Positions 5,641-12,361 of a DNA stretch of 12,361 nt are shown here, one piece after another. This DNA is from Planctomycetota bacterium (GTDB taxonomy: Bacteria; Planctomycetota; Planctomycetia; Pirellulales; UBA1268). The translations under genes and the position numbers were made by a program. The DNA lies in assembly GCA_003669255.1 (NCBI GenBank), contig QWPO01000123.1, positions 1 through 12,361 on the forward strand, written 5' to 3'. Numbering within the stretch: the stretch's first letter is position 1; each line of letters opens with the position of its first letter. A model generated the notes under the pieces. It ran no database searches. It worked only from the letters and a program-made list of their open reading frames with translations, and was not told the DNA's origin.

Positions 5641-7695
5641 TCAGTGCTGTGCAGGCCGGTACCACTCGCCGCGGAGCCAGTCGGCGATGAGGTCGATCTG
5701 CTCGCGGGAGAGCGGCGGGATCGCACCCTCGGCCGCCTTGCCGAAGCTCGGCATGCGGTCGTTTTGGTCGCCGTAGAACCGCTCGTGTGTGGGATCAGTG
5801 ATGATCCCCACGAGCCAGTCGCGGCCGCCCCAGCCCGTGAGGTCAGGCGCGGCCCCGAGGTCGGTGCCGTTGCCGCGGAAGGCATGGCAGCCGCCGCAGC
5901 GGTCGCTCGCGGCCACAAGTTCGCGGCCCTTGTCCACGAGGCCTGCGATCTCCTGCGGCACCGGCCGGCCCGCCTCCGCCGCCATCGCGGCGACCACGGC
6001 ATCGATGTCGCCCTTCGGCCACGTGGCCTCGTCGGTCAGGTCGTCGCGGACGAACGACACCATGTCGCCCTCCTTGTGGGCCGTGTTGCCGAAGTAGGCC
6101 GGCCCCGCCACCTGATTGGCATCGAGGAGGCCCCGCATCCAGTCGGCCGAGCCGAAGCCGTGAAGATTGGCAGCCGACGACTTCGCGATCACGACCTCGG
6201 CATCGGGGGCAAGCGGATCGACGTGGGCATGGCAGCTCCCGCAGTGCTGGGCGAAGAGCCGCGGCCCCTGAGAGAGCGGATCGCGACGGACGAGTTCAAG
6301 CATGCCGGCGGGCGGAATCCGCTCCGGCCGGCCGGCGAGTTCCACCGCCCGTGCGGCGTCGGCCTCGGCCAGTTTCACGGCGTCGAGATAGGCCTGCGAG
6401 CGGCGAACCTTCTCGAGCGTCTTCCACTGCCTCTTGATCGCGGCCACCTTCGCGTTGTCACCGCCGAGGGCGGCGACGAGTTTCGCGGCGTCGCCCCCGG
6501 TCTGGTCGTGGAGTTTCTCGGCTTCGGCGAGCGACGCCCGGTTCACCCACAGGGCGGAGTAGTCCTCGTTGAGCGCCATCGCCGTGAGCAGGCCCACCCC
6601 GGCGAGGATCGCCAGCGTAAAGGCCACGTTAAACCGATGTCCAAGACGCCAGTTGCCCACGATCGGCATCAGGGCCATGACGGTCATGATCAGGCCGGGC
6701 ACGACGATCGCCCCGAAGAACTCGCCCGTCGCCCCCCAGCCCTCGAACACCTTGAGGAACTGAAAGAGGAACAGGAAATACCACTCGGGCCGGGCGGCGG
6801 CGTAGGGGAGCGAGGGATCGGCCGGCGCGCCGAGTTCGGCCCCGAGGTGGCCCAGATGCACCACCTCGCCGGCGAGCATCGCCCGCAGCGCCGGCATGAG
6901 GATCACGCCGAGGATCACGGCCATCACGGCGAGCATCGCCACGGCGTCCTTGAGCACCTGATCGGGCCAGAACATCGCGTCGGGCTTCGTGATCGGCCGC
7001 TTCGCATGCAGGCCGTGCTTGCGGAAGAGCGCCAGGTGCACCACGAGAAACATCACGAGTGTGGCCGGCAGGAATCCGGCGTGCAGGGCGAAGAACCGCG
7101 TGAGCGTGTGGTGGCCATACTCCGGGCCGCCGATCACGAGTTGCTGGAGCGACGGGCCAGCAAAGGGCACGATCCCCGCGAGGTTCGTGGCCACGATCGT
7201 GGCCCAGTAACCCTTCTGATCCCAGGGGAGCAGGTAGCCCGTCAGCGCCATGCCGAGCACGAGCATCATCAGCACCAGACCGAGCCAGAAGTTGACCTCC
7301 CGGGGCGCCCTGTAGGCGCCGTCGATCACCACCTGAAGGAGATGCAGGGCGAGCAGCACCACCATCGCCTGCGCCATGAAGTGGTGGATGCCGCGAAGCA
7401 GCCAGCCGCCCGCCACCTCGTGCTGGATGTAGTAGACGCTCTCCCAGGCCGTCTGGGCGCTGGGCGAGTAGTTGGCCCAGAGAAAGAGCCCTGTGATCAC
7501 CTGCGTCATGAAGGCGAACACGAGCGTGCTACCCCAGACGTATCGCCAGCGGGCGCCGCCTGGGACCCGTTCGTAGAGGGCCTCATGGACGACCGCCCGA
7601 TACCCGGTGCGATCGTCGAGGAAGTCGGCCAACCGGCCGAACACGCCCTTTCGCGAGGGCTGGCCTGACGCGGCGCGGGCGGCGGGTCGGCTCAT
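5641..7695 (-). CDS. Cytochrome b6/subunit IV/diheme cytochrome c fusion of a quinol:cytochrome c reductase
   Basis: The 684-residue membrane protein is predicted to oxidise quinol and pass electrons, with the Rieske protein, to periplasmic c-type hemes. Residues 30-235 are cytochrome b6-like, with heme b ligands H104/H118 and H205/H220; the spacing of 14 and 15 matches b6 rather than mitochondrial b. Residues 245-375 are subunit IV-like, with the Qo motif PEWY at 303-306 and three membrane helices. A charged helical linker spans about 380-470. Two cytochrome c domains follow, CGSCH at 485-489 with M545 a candidate axial ligand, and CGGCH at 600-604 with M648. The valine at 53 replaces the cysteine that binds heme cn in b6. 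The ATG at 7695 overlaps the Rieske stop as ATGA, indicating translational coupling; the open frame up to 7776 lies inside the Rieske gene. No separate c1 or f gene is present, and the tail probably replaces it. Confidence 0.92.
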   Translation of the reverse strand: MSRPAARAASGQPSRKGVFGRLADFLDDRTGYRAVVHEALYERVPGGARWRYVWGSTLVFAFMTQVITGLFLWANYSPSAQTAWESVYYIQHEVAGGWLLRGIHHFMAQAMVVLLALHLLQVVIDGAYRAPREVNFWLGLVLMMLVLGMALTGYLLPWDQKGYWATIVATNLAGIVPFAGPSLQQLVIGGPEYGHHTLTRFFALHAGFLPATLVMFLVVHLALFRKHGLHAKRPITKPDAMFWPDQVLKDAVAMLAVMAVILGVILMPALRAMLAGEVVHLGHLGAELGAPADPSLPYAAARPEWYFLFLFQFLKVFEGWGATGEFFGAIVVPGLIMTVMALMPIVGNWRLGHRFNVAFTLAILAGVGLLTAMALNEDYSALWVNRASLAEAEKLHDQTGGDAAKLVAALGGDNAKVAAIKRQWKTLEKVRRSQAYLDAVKLAEADAARAVELAGRPERIPPAGMLELVRRDPLSQGPRLFAQHCGSCHAHVDPLAPDAEVVIAKSSAANLHGFGSADWMRGLLDANQVAGPAYFGNTAHKEGDMVSFVRDDLTDEATWPKGDIDAVVAAMAAEAGRPVPQEIAGLVDKGRELVAASDRCGGCHAFRGNGTDLGAAPDLTGWGGRDWLVGIITDPTHERFYGDQNDRMPSFGKAAEGAIPPLSREQIDLIADWLRGEWYRPAQH

Positions 7696-8288
7696 CCCTG
7701 CACCACCTTCTCCGCGATGCCCGCACGGTACTTCTGCCACTTCACCTCGACCTGGCCATTGCCCCCCACGCGGCACTCCAGTTCGTCCATGGCGCGGGGG
7801 CTCGGGCTTGGATTGACGATGTTGCCATCAAGCGTGAATGAGCTGTTGTGACACGGGCAGCGGAAGCACTGCGTCGCCTTCTCGAGGTCGATGAAGCAGC
7901 CGGCATGCGGGCAGGTGGCCGAGAGCGCCCGCACCTCGCGGGAACCCTGCTCGCGACTGAGATAGACGGCACCGACCGGCTCGGCAGCGAATCCCGTCCA
8001 GGCATCGACCCGGTCGGCGATCACGGGAAACTGCCGCGGCAGCCCGTCGTCGGGAATCGCGGCGAGGTCGGCCACGGAGAGGAACGACGCGGCACCGCGG
8101 GTCCGGCGAAGTGGATCGAGAAACGCCCACAGCCCCGCGACCACCGGGGGGATCGTGGCCAGACCGCCGCACGCGAGAGCGACGACCTTTGCCATGAACT
8201 CGCGGCGGGCCGCCAGCGGATCGGCCCCACGGCTTCGGTCATCGGGCCTGACCGACGCTGCAGAATTGTTCCCGTGCGGTCGTGCCAT
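7692..8288 (-). CDS. Rieske iron-sulfur protein of the bc-type complex
   Basis: This 198-residue 2Fe-2S subunit takes the first electron from quinol and delivers it to the c-type heme. Residues 28-34 (RREFMAK) fit a twin-arginine signal, followed by one membrane helix at about 36-56, so the protein should be an uncleaved, Tat-exported anchor protein. Cluster motifs are CPHAGC (126-131) and CPCHNSSF (144-151). C126, H128, C144 and H147 are the ligands, and C131 and C146 form the expected disulfide. CPHAGC replaces the more common CTHLGC, which keeps the ligands. The start has AAGGAG at 8304-8299, ten bases upstream. The stop overlaps the start of the cytochrome b fusion by four bases, and the DHH gene ends 32 bp upstream. 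Length is typical. Confidence 0.93.
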   Translation of the reverse strand: MARPHGNNSAASVRPDDRSRGADPLAARREFMAKVVALACGGLATIPPVVAGLWAFLDPLRRTRGAASFLSVADLAAIPDDGLPRQFPVIADRVDAWTGFAAEPVGAVYLSREQGSREVRALSATCPHAGCFIDLEKATQCFRCPCHNSSFTLDGNIVNPSPSPRAMDELECRVGGNGQVEVKWQKYRAGIAEKVVQG

Positions 8289-8320
8289 GAATTGACTGCT
8301 CCTTCGCCGTCGCCACTTGC

Positions 8321-9328
8321 TCAGGCGACCGCCGCCTGCTGCGCGAGCCAGGCCTCATCAACCGCGGCCACCACGCGTTCGTGAGCGGGATCGAACGGAC
8401 CGTCGATGATCGTGCCGGCAGCCGCCTTGTGGCCGCCGCCGCCGAAGCGGGCGGCGAGCGCGTTGCAGTCGAGCCGGCCGCGGCTGCGGAAGCTCACCTT
8501 GATCCGGCCGTCCGGTTGCTCGATCAGGATCGCAGCCACCTCGGTGCCCTTGACGGAGAGCGTGAGGTTGACGAGGTCCTCGGTGTCGGCGGGCTGCGCC
8601 TTCACTTCCTTGATGTCGTGCTGCCGGACGGTGGAGATGATCACCTTGCCGTCGTGCGAGGTGACGGCGCCGGCGATCGTTCGCCCCACGAGATGGAGGC
8701 GGGCGAGCGTGTCCTGCTCAAACAGCTCGCGGTAGATCGCGGTCGGATTCGCCCCGGCATCAACGAGCCGGCCAGCGATCCGAAACGACTCGCCGCTCAC
8801 GCTCGGAAATCGGAAGCCGCCGGTGTCGGTGGAGAGGCCGGCGTAGAGCGGCGTGGCGATCGACTCGGTGAGCGGCACGCGGAGCCGCAGGCCGATCTCG
8901 TAGACGATCCGGGCAGTCGCCTCGGCCGCGGTGTCCTTGAACCACCGGTCGGAGAGGTCGTCTTCGCTCACGTGGTGGTCGATCACGAGCACGCGGTCGC
9001 GCATCGACTTGGCGACGTCGCCCATGGCTCCGAGTTGCGCCCAGGCGCTGGTGTCGAGCACGATGAAGAGGTCGCGGTCGGCGAGGTCGGCCGGCCGCAC
9101 CTTTTCCGCAAGCGACTCGATCTTCCCCCGCGGGTCGATCCATTTCAGGCTTGCGGGGGTCGCCTGGGCGTTGACGATCCGCACGTGCTTGCCGATCGCC
9201 TCCAGGATCCCGGCCATGCCGAGTTCGCTGCCGAGGGCGTCGCAGTCGGGCCGCACGTGGCTCGTGAGGACCACCTTCGAGCAGCCGCGGAGCACCTCGA
9301 GGAGCGTCGACCAGTCGAGTCGCATCAT
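8321..9328 (-). CDS. nrnA: DHH-family phosphoesterase, NrnA-like (nano-RNase / pAp phosphatase)
   Basis: The 335-residue cytoplasmic protein has the DHH-DHHA1 layout of NrnA, which degrades short RNA oligomers and dephosphorylates pAp. DHH motifs visible are SHxxPDxDALGS (H24, D28, D30), D92 in VLDTS, D117-H118-H119, and D168 in GLSTDTGGF. The DHHA1 substrate-binding motif GGGGHKAAAG is at 296-305. All metal ligands are present. Length fits NrnA (about 310-340), and there are no CBS or polyA-polymerase domains. The start is ATG 9328, overlapping the ribF stop as ATGATG; the second ATG at 9325 is an equal choice. I see only a weak ribosome binding site, so translational coupling to ribF is likely. 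Known relatives differ in substrate, so RNA versus pAp cannot be settled here. Confidence 0.88.
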   Translation of the reverse strand: MMRLDWSTLLEVLRGCSKVVLTSHVRPDCDALGSELGMAGILEAIGKHVRIVNAQATPASLKWIDPRGKIESLAEKVRPADLADRDLFIVLDTSAWAQLGAMGDVAKSMRDRVLVIDHHVSEDDLSDRWFKDTAAEATARIVYEIGLRLRVPLTESIATPLYAGLSTDTGGFRFPSVSGESFRIAGRLVDAGANPTAIYRELFEQDTLARLHLVGRTIAGAVTSHDGKVIISTVRQHDIKEVKAQPADTEDLVNLTLSVKGTEVAAILIEQPDGRIKVSFRSRGRLDCNALAARFGGGGHKAAAGTIIDGPFDPAHERVVAAVDEAWLAQQAAVA

Positions 9329-10281
9329 GTTGTTCCGAGGGAGGATGAGGCAGCGGCGACAAGCCGCCCAGCAGTCGCCACGTCGTCGGCCAACTGGGCC
9401 TTGAGATCCTCGACCGACGCGAAGCGACGAGTGTCACGGACGCGGTCAAGGAAGTCAACGTCGAGAACCCTGCCGTACAAGTCGCCCGCGAAGCCGATCA
9501 GGTGAGCCTCAATCGAAACGCTCGTCTCTCCGAACGTGGCGTTGGGGCCGACGTGCACGGCCGCAGGAAACGAAGCGCCGTCGACGCGCGCCAGCGCCGC
9601 GTAGACACCGCCCGCCGGCAGGAGCGTGGCGATTCGCGAGAGGTTGGCGGTGGGAAAGCCGAGCGTCGCGCCGCGGCGGGCGCCGACGACGACCTCGCCC
9701 GAGAGTCGATACGGCGATGTCAGCAGTGCTCGCGCCTCGCCGAGGCGGCCCGCCGCCACCAGCGCCCTGATCCGCGAACTCGACACCGGCTCACCAGCGA
9801 CGATGACCGGCGGCACCACCTCGAGGTCGACGGCGTCGCGGTCGCAGAGGCCGGCGAGCAGCGACACGTCGCCCCGCCGGCGGGCTCCGAACCGGAAGTC
9901 CTGCCCCTCCACCACCGCACGGGCCGCGAACCGCCCGCGGAGGAAATCGGCATAAAAGGCCTCGGCCTCGAGAGCCATCAGCGCCGCGTCGGCCGGCTGC
10001 ACGCAGACCGCATCAACGCCGAGCGCCAGGAGGAGGTCGGCCCGCCGCGCCGGCGTGGTGAGCGGGAGCGGCGCCTGCTCGGGCCGCAGGATGCTCGCCG
10101 GGTGCGGATCGAACGTCAGCACCACGGCCGGAACGCCGTGTCGGGCCGCCGCCTGGCACAGCCGGCGCACGATCGCCGCATGGCCAAGGTGCACGCCGTC
10201 AAAGTTTCCAACGGCCATGGCGCACGGAGCGCATACCCCCGCGGCCTGCGGGAAGACGGTCGGTTCGGCGATGGACGGCAC
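9325..10281 (-). CDS. ribF: Bifunctional riboflavin kinase / FAD synthetase
   Basis: The 318-residue cytoplasmic enzyme makes FMN from riboflavin and FAD from FMN. The N-terminal adenylyltransferase half has GNFDGVHLGH (25-34), TFDPHP, the EGQDFRFG segment and SSSRIR. The C-terminal riboflavin kinase half has GATLGFPTANL, GGVYAA, the catalytic-glutamate region SIEAHL and LYGR. Length is that of a complete two-domain RibF. The start is taken as GTG 10281, which places 24 residues before the nucleotide-binding motif, as usual; no upstream ATG is in frame. The ATG at 10218 would leave almost nothing before GNFDG. No clear ribosome binding site precedes the GTG, so the start is uncertain. It is first in the five-gene operon and divergent from the Ppx/GppA gene. 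No FMN riboswitch is visible upstream. Confidence 0.93.
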   Translation of the reverse strand: MPSIAEPTVFPQAAGVCAPCAMAVGNFDGVHLGHAAIVRRLCQAAARHGVPAVVLTFDPHPASILRPEQAPLPLTTPARRADLLLALGVDAVCVQPADAALMALEAEAFYADFLRGRFAARAVVEGQDFRFGARRRGDVSLLAGLCDRDAVDLEVVPPVIVAGEPVSSSRIRALVAAGRLGEARALLTSPYRLSGEVVVGARRGATLGFPTANLSRIATLLPAGGVYAALARVDGASFPAAVHVGPNATFGETSVSIEAHLIGFAGDLYGRVLDVDFLDRVRDTRRFASVEDLKAQLADDVATAGRLVAAASSSLGTT

Positions 10282-10381
10282 GGTGGCGGCGATGACGGGA
10301 ACGGTTCGGTGGAAAGAAAGCGTGGCGGTAGTGTACCGCGATCACGGTATGATTGGGCCGACTTCCCGAGGCTGTGGACTC
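10282..10381. promoter_or_regulatory. Divergent promoter region with a GATC-centred palindrome between ribF and ppx
   Basis: The gap is 100 bp. A 16-base near-palindrome, TACCGCGATCACGGTA at 10334-10349 (14 of 16 positions symmetric), lies near its middle. A -10-like box for each direction touches one edge: TATGAT at 10348-10353 on the plus strand, and TACACT at 10335-10330 on the minus strand. A protein bound here would cover both. No good -35 box is visible on either strand. The TATGAT box contains the ATG at 10349, which argues that this ATG is part of a promoter and that ppx starts at GTG 10382, with CGAGG at 10368-10371 as its ribosome binding site. This is based on pattern only. Confidence 0.35.
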
Positions 10382-12013
10382 GTGCCCGACGCACCGCCCA
10401 TTACCGACGAACGGCAGATCTACCTCACGGCCGACCTGGCTTGTCGGCTGGGGGCGATCGACATTGGTTCCAACTCGGTTCGCCTCCTGGTCGCGGAGGC
10501 TCTCCGCGGCGGCACCTACCGCATTCTCGACGAGGAGCGGGAGCCGACCCGGCTCGGCCGCAGCGCCTCGGTCGAGGGCCGCCTCGATGACGAGTCGATG
10601 GACCGCACCGTCGCCGCCCTCCGCACCTTCAAGGAGATCGCCACCGGCTACCAGGTGACGCGACTGCGGACGATCGCCACCTGCGCCGTCCGCGAGGCGA
10701 GAAACGGCCCGGAGTTCTGCCGCCGCGTCCGCGAGGAGGTGGGCCTGGAGGTCGAGGTGATCTCGGGCGAACGGGAGGCGCGGCTCGCCTTCACGAGCGT
10801 GCAGCACGCCTTCGATCTTTCCGGCCGCAACACGATCGTCGCCGACATCGGCGGCGGCAGCACGGAGATCGTCTTCGCTACCGGCAACCTGATCGAGTCG
10901 ATCTTCTCGACGCCGCTGGGGGCCGTACGGCTCACCGAGCAGTTCGCTCTCGGCGACTGCTGCGACGCCCCAGACGCGGACCGGGGCCTCGAGCGACTCG
11001 ACGACGAGATCGCCGCGGTGCTGAAAAAACGAACCACGAAGCCGCTGTTCGCCCCGCACCTGCTGGTTGGCTGCGGCGGCACGTTCACCACGCTTGCCGA
11101 ACTCGTGATGGCGACAAGGCGGGAGTCCAACGGACCGGTCGCCGGCTACACGGTGTCGCACGCCGAGGTCCGCCACCTCCTCGACCGGCTGCGGAAGATG
11201 CCGCTGCGGGCCCGACGCAGCATGCCGGGTATGACTCCCGACCGCGCCGACATCATCGTGGCGGGTCTGTCGATCGTCGACGCGCTCCTCAAGCGGTTCC
11301 ACGTCAACACGCTCGCCATCCACACCAGGGGCGTCCGCGACGGCCTGCTGCGGGAGATGATCGAGGAGGCGGCGGTTGGCAGCGGCGGTGACGACCCTGC
11401 CTTTCGCGACGCGGCGATCGAACGGCTCGCCGCCGCCTGCTCCGGCGAGGTGGAGCACGGCCGCACCGTGGCGGCGCTCGCAGGCCGGATCTTCGAGCAA
11501 CTCGCGACGCCGCTCGACCTGCCGGTGGGCGACCGGTTGCTGCTGGAATGCGCCGCGCGGCTCCAGGACGTGGGCTACGTGATCAACTACGACCAGCACC
11601 ACAAGCACAGCTATCACCTGATCCGCAACAGCCGCCTGCCCGGCCTGCGGCCGCACGACCTGGAACTGATTGCCAACGTGGCCCGCTACCACCGCGGTGC
11701 CCTACCAAAGAAGAAGCACGAAAACCTCTCGCGACTGGCGGCCAACGATCAGCAGCGGGTGCAGCGGCTGGCGGCCATCCTCCGGATCGCCGGTGGGCTC
11801 GACCGCAGCCGCTCGCAGCAGGTTCGCGACGTGCTCGCGTCGGTGGACGACGGCCGGGCCGTGCTCGAAGTGGTCGCCGATCAGGAGCCCCAGGTGGACA
11901 TCTGGGGCGCTGAGCGGCGAACCGACCTCTTCGAGAAGGTCTTCGGGATGAGGGTGGACGTCCGCTGGGCAGAGCCGGCGGCCGACACTCGTTCAGCAAG
12001 CCCAACGACGTAA
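10382..12013 (+). CDS. ppx: Ppx/GppA exopolyphosphatase / pppGpp phosphohydrolase with C-terminal HD-like domain
   Basis: With the GTG 10382 start the product has 543 residues; ATG 10349 would give 554. The N-terminal ASKHA phosphatase half has the phosphate loop GAIDIGSNSVRLLV (24-37), TIATCAVREARN (97-108), SGEREAR with catalytic E130, DIGGGSTE (155-162), PLGAVRLTE and GCGGTF (230-235). It should hydrolyse polyphosphate, pppGpp or both; these cannot be told apart from sequence. The C-terminal half (about 340-530) is the HD-like domain of Ppx, with H359, HHKHS (406-410) and VARYHRG (433-439). The usual HD dyad after LxxAAxL reads Q395-D396, so a metal ligand is missing. The last residues, SASPTT and the TAA stop, fall within repeat R4. 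It is transcribed alone, divergent from ribF. Confidence 0.88.
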   Translation: MPDAPPITDERQIYLTADLACRLGAIDIGSNSVRLLVAEALRGGTYRILDEEREPTRLGRSASVEGRLDDESMDRTVAALRTFKEIATGYQVTRLRTIATCAVREARNGPEFCRRVREEVGLEVEVISGEREARLAFTSVQHAFDLSGRNTIVADIGGGSTEIVFATGNLIESIFSTPLGAVRLTEQFALGDCCDAPDADRGLERLDDEIAAVLKKRTTKPLFAPHLLVGCGGTFTTLAELVMATRRESNGPVAGYTVSHAEVRHLLDRLRKMPLRARRSMPGMTPDRADIIVAGLSIVDALLKRFHVNTLAIHTRGVRDGLLREMIEEAAVGSGGDDPAFRDAAIERLAAACSGEVEHGRTVAALAGRIFEQLATPLDLPVGDRLLLECAARLQDVGYVINYDQHHKHSYHLIRNSRLPGLRPHDLELIANVARYHRGALPKKKHENLSRLAANDQQRVQRLAAILRIAGGLDRSRSQQVRDVLASVDDGRAVLEVVADQEPQVDIWGAERRTDLFEKVFGMRVDVRWAEPAADTRSASPTT

Positions 12014-12019
12014 GCGGCG
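11998..12019 (+). repeat. Palindromic repeat R4, copy 1 (degenerate), carrying the ppx stop codon
   Basis: The sequence aagcccaacgacgtaagc matches the cleaner copy at 12130-12150 apart from small changes in the stem. The GTAA core holds the TAA stop of the ppx gene (12011-12013). The stem here is no longer perfect (ACGAC against GCGGC), so hairpin formation is weaker than in copy 2. Confidence 0.6.
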
Positions 12020-12085
12020 CGGACCGCCCTGTCGCCAGCCCGCTCGTGTTGCCAGACCCATCCTTTCGCTTCCGCTCATGACGGC

Positions 12086-12113
12086 AGCCCGCGGCCTCAC
12101 GGCCGGTCGGCTT
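12086..12113. repeat. Palindromic repeat R2, copy 2
   Basis: The unit starts agcccgcggcctcac and continues ggccggtcggctt, differing from copy 1 at one loop base (TCAC for TTAC) and in the end after ctt. It has a 5-bp stem with a 4-base loop. It lies 73 bp after ppx and is the first regular hairpin downstream of that gene. Confidence 0.7.
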
Positions 12114-12129
12114 GAACCATGCTCCGCAC

Positions 12130-12150
12130 AAGCCCAACGCCGTAAGGCGT
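12130..12150 (+). repeat. Palindromic repeat R4, copy 2
   Basis: aagcccaacgccgtaaggcg followed by t forms a perfect 5-bp stem, ACGCC (12137-12141) and GGCGT (12146-12150), around the loop GTAA. The reverse complement of R2 has the same order (aagcc, short spacer, 5-bp stem, GTAA or GTGA loop, GC-rich end). R2 and R4 therefore look like opposite-orientation members of one superfamily with covarying stems. Confidence 0.7.
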
Positions 12151-12189
12151 GGGGCGAGGCCAAAACCAGCCTCATCCCCCGGCGAGAAC

Positions 12190-12220
12190 AGCCCGCGGCC
12201 TCACGGCCGGTCGGCTTTCA
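12190..12220. repeat. Palindromic repeat R2, copy 3
   Basis: This copy matches copy 1 (228-258) over 31 bases except for one loop base, and has the same ctttca ending. It has no attached gene, which shows that the ending belongs to the repeat. Confidence 0.75.
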
Positions 12221-12236
12221 CAACACGTGGCGAGCG

Positions 12237-12361
12237 AGGGGCTGCCCGTGCCCAAGAGCCGGGCTATGGGAGCAAGCGCAGCCACGATGGCGGAGCGCAG
12301 CGGACATGCAGAGAGCCGAGGCCAGGATGGCCGAGGCGAACGTCCGGCGACGGGCATGGGC
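12237..12361. repeat. Composite element with inverted R3-like ends, cut by the window edge
   Basis: An inverted, diverged R3 (12237-12252, ggggctgcccgtgccc) and a forward R3 (12347-12361 and continuing outside) enclose about 95 bp without a convincing gene. The inner part begins gagccgggcta (12256-12266), as does the left-edge block from 38. It ends with a cgtcc stretch just before R3, again as at the left edge (128-134). The left-edge block 38-155 and this block thus look like two diverged copies of one unit of roughly 105-120 bp. No transposase is present, so mobility is not shown. Confidence 0.5.

Larger units (their letters stand above)
12014..12361. other. Non-coding tail after ppx
   Basis: The 348 bases after the ppx stop hold copies of R2, R4 and R3 and no supportable gene. 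The short minus-strand open frames here cross the repeats and lack ribosome binding sites and recognisable motifs. Bases 12020-12080 show nothing I can name. No tRNA or T-run terminator is visible. Confidence 0.6.

Noticed and set aside
5630..5665. Upstream ATG (5665) as the start of the capA-like gene
   Set aside because: It would overlap the cytochrome gene and place a non-signal-like stretch before the signal peptide; ATG 5629 has its own GAGGG site.
5572..7668. A 698-codon plus-strand open frame opposite the cytochrome fusion
   Set aside because: The translation is rich in His, Arg and Glu with no recognisable motif, and it mirrors the codon pattern of the real minus-strand gene.
8381..9505. 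A plus-strand open frame opposite the DHH gene and the end of ribF
   Set aside because: It has no motif, crosses a gene junction on the other strand, and fits an antisense shadow.
10349..10351. ATG 10349 as the start of ppx
   Set aside because: It has no ribosome binding site and lies inside a TATGAT -10-like box. GTG 10382 has CGAGG upstream, though the case is not closed.
10282..10381. FMN riboswitch ahead of ribF
   Set aside because: The leader is too short and I see none of the conserved RFN-element stems or AGGGA-type sequences.
10199..11692. A 497-codon minus-strand open frame opposite ppx
   Set aside because: It is low-complexity and His/Arg/Val-rich, overlaps both the divergent promoter and ribF start, and shows no domain.

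Overview
The window reads as GC-rich bacterial chromosome, most likely from a member of the Planctomycetota. The reasons are the gene families and the repeats, not a database match. There is a membrane-anchored kinase-like protein with the short N-terminal module and G-D-Y-R-L-L lead-in that I associate with planctomycete kinases. There is a cytochrome b fused to a diheme cytochrome c tail, an HD-type Ppx/GppA protein with an altered HD dyad, and short palindromic repeats in the gaps between genes.

Layout. Bases 1-255 are non-coding and repeat-rich. A 962-residue pseudokinase gene (256-3144, minus) is divergent from a glutamate dehydrogenase gene (3283-4518, plus), with a 138-bp control region between them. 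A second repeat cluster (4533-4688) separates gdhA from a convergent five-gene minus-strand operon. In transcription order that operon is ribF (10281-9325), a DHH phosphoesterase (9328-8321), a Rieske protein (8288-7692), a cytochrome b/subunit IV/diheme cytochrome c fusion (7695-5641) and a secreted CapA-family metallophosphoesterase (5629-4685). Its junctions are a 4-bp ATGA overlap, 32 bp, a second ATGA overlap and 11 bp. Divergent from ribF is a Ppx/GppA phosphatase gene (10382-12013, plus), followed by a third repeat-rich tail (12014-12361).

How the genes fit together. The Rieske and cytochrome fusion genes together encode the redox core of a quinol:cytochrome c reductase of the bcc type. 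ribF makes FMN and FAD, the DHH protein probably degrades nano-RNA or pAp, and Ppx/GppA acts on polyphosphate or pppGpp. These are housekeeping energy and nucleotide functions. I see no defence, phage, CRISPR, integron or transposase gene.

The most interesting structure is outside the genes. Four related palindromic repeat types recur at the left edge, the centre and the right edge. Their stems show compensatory changes, and in three cases the repeat sequence supplies the stop codon of the neighbouring gene. Other points worth a second look are the single-chain bcc fusion that lacks the heme-cn cysteine, the fully degenerate kinase domain, and the H-to-Q change in the HD dyad of the Ppx protein.
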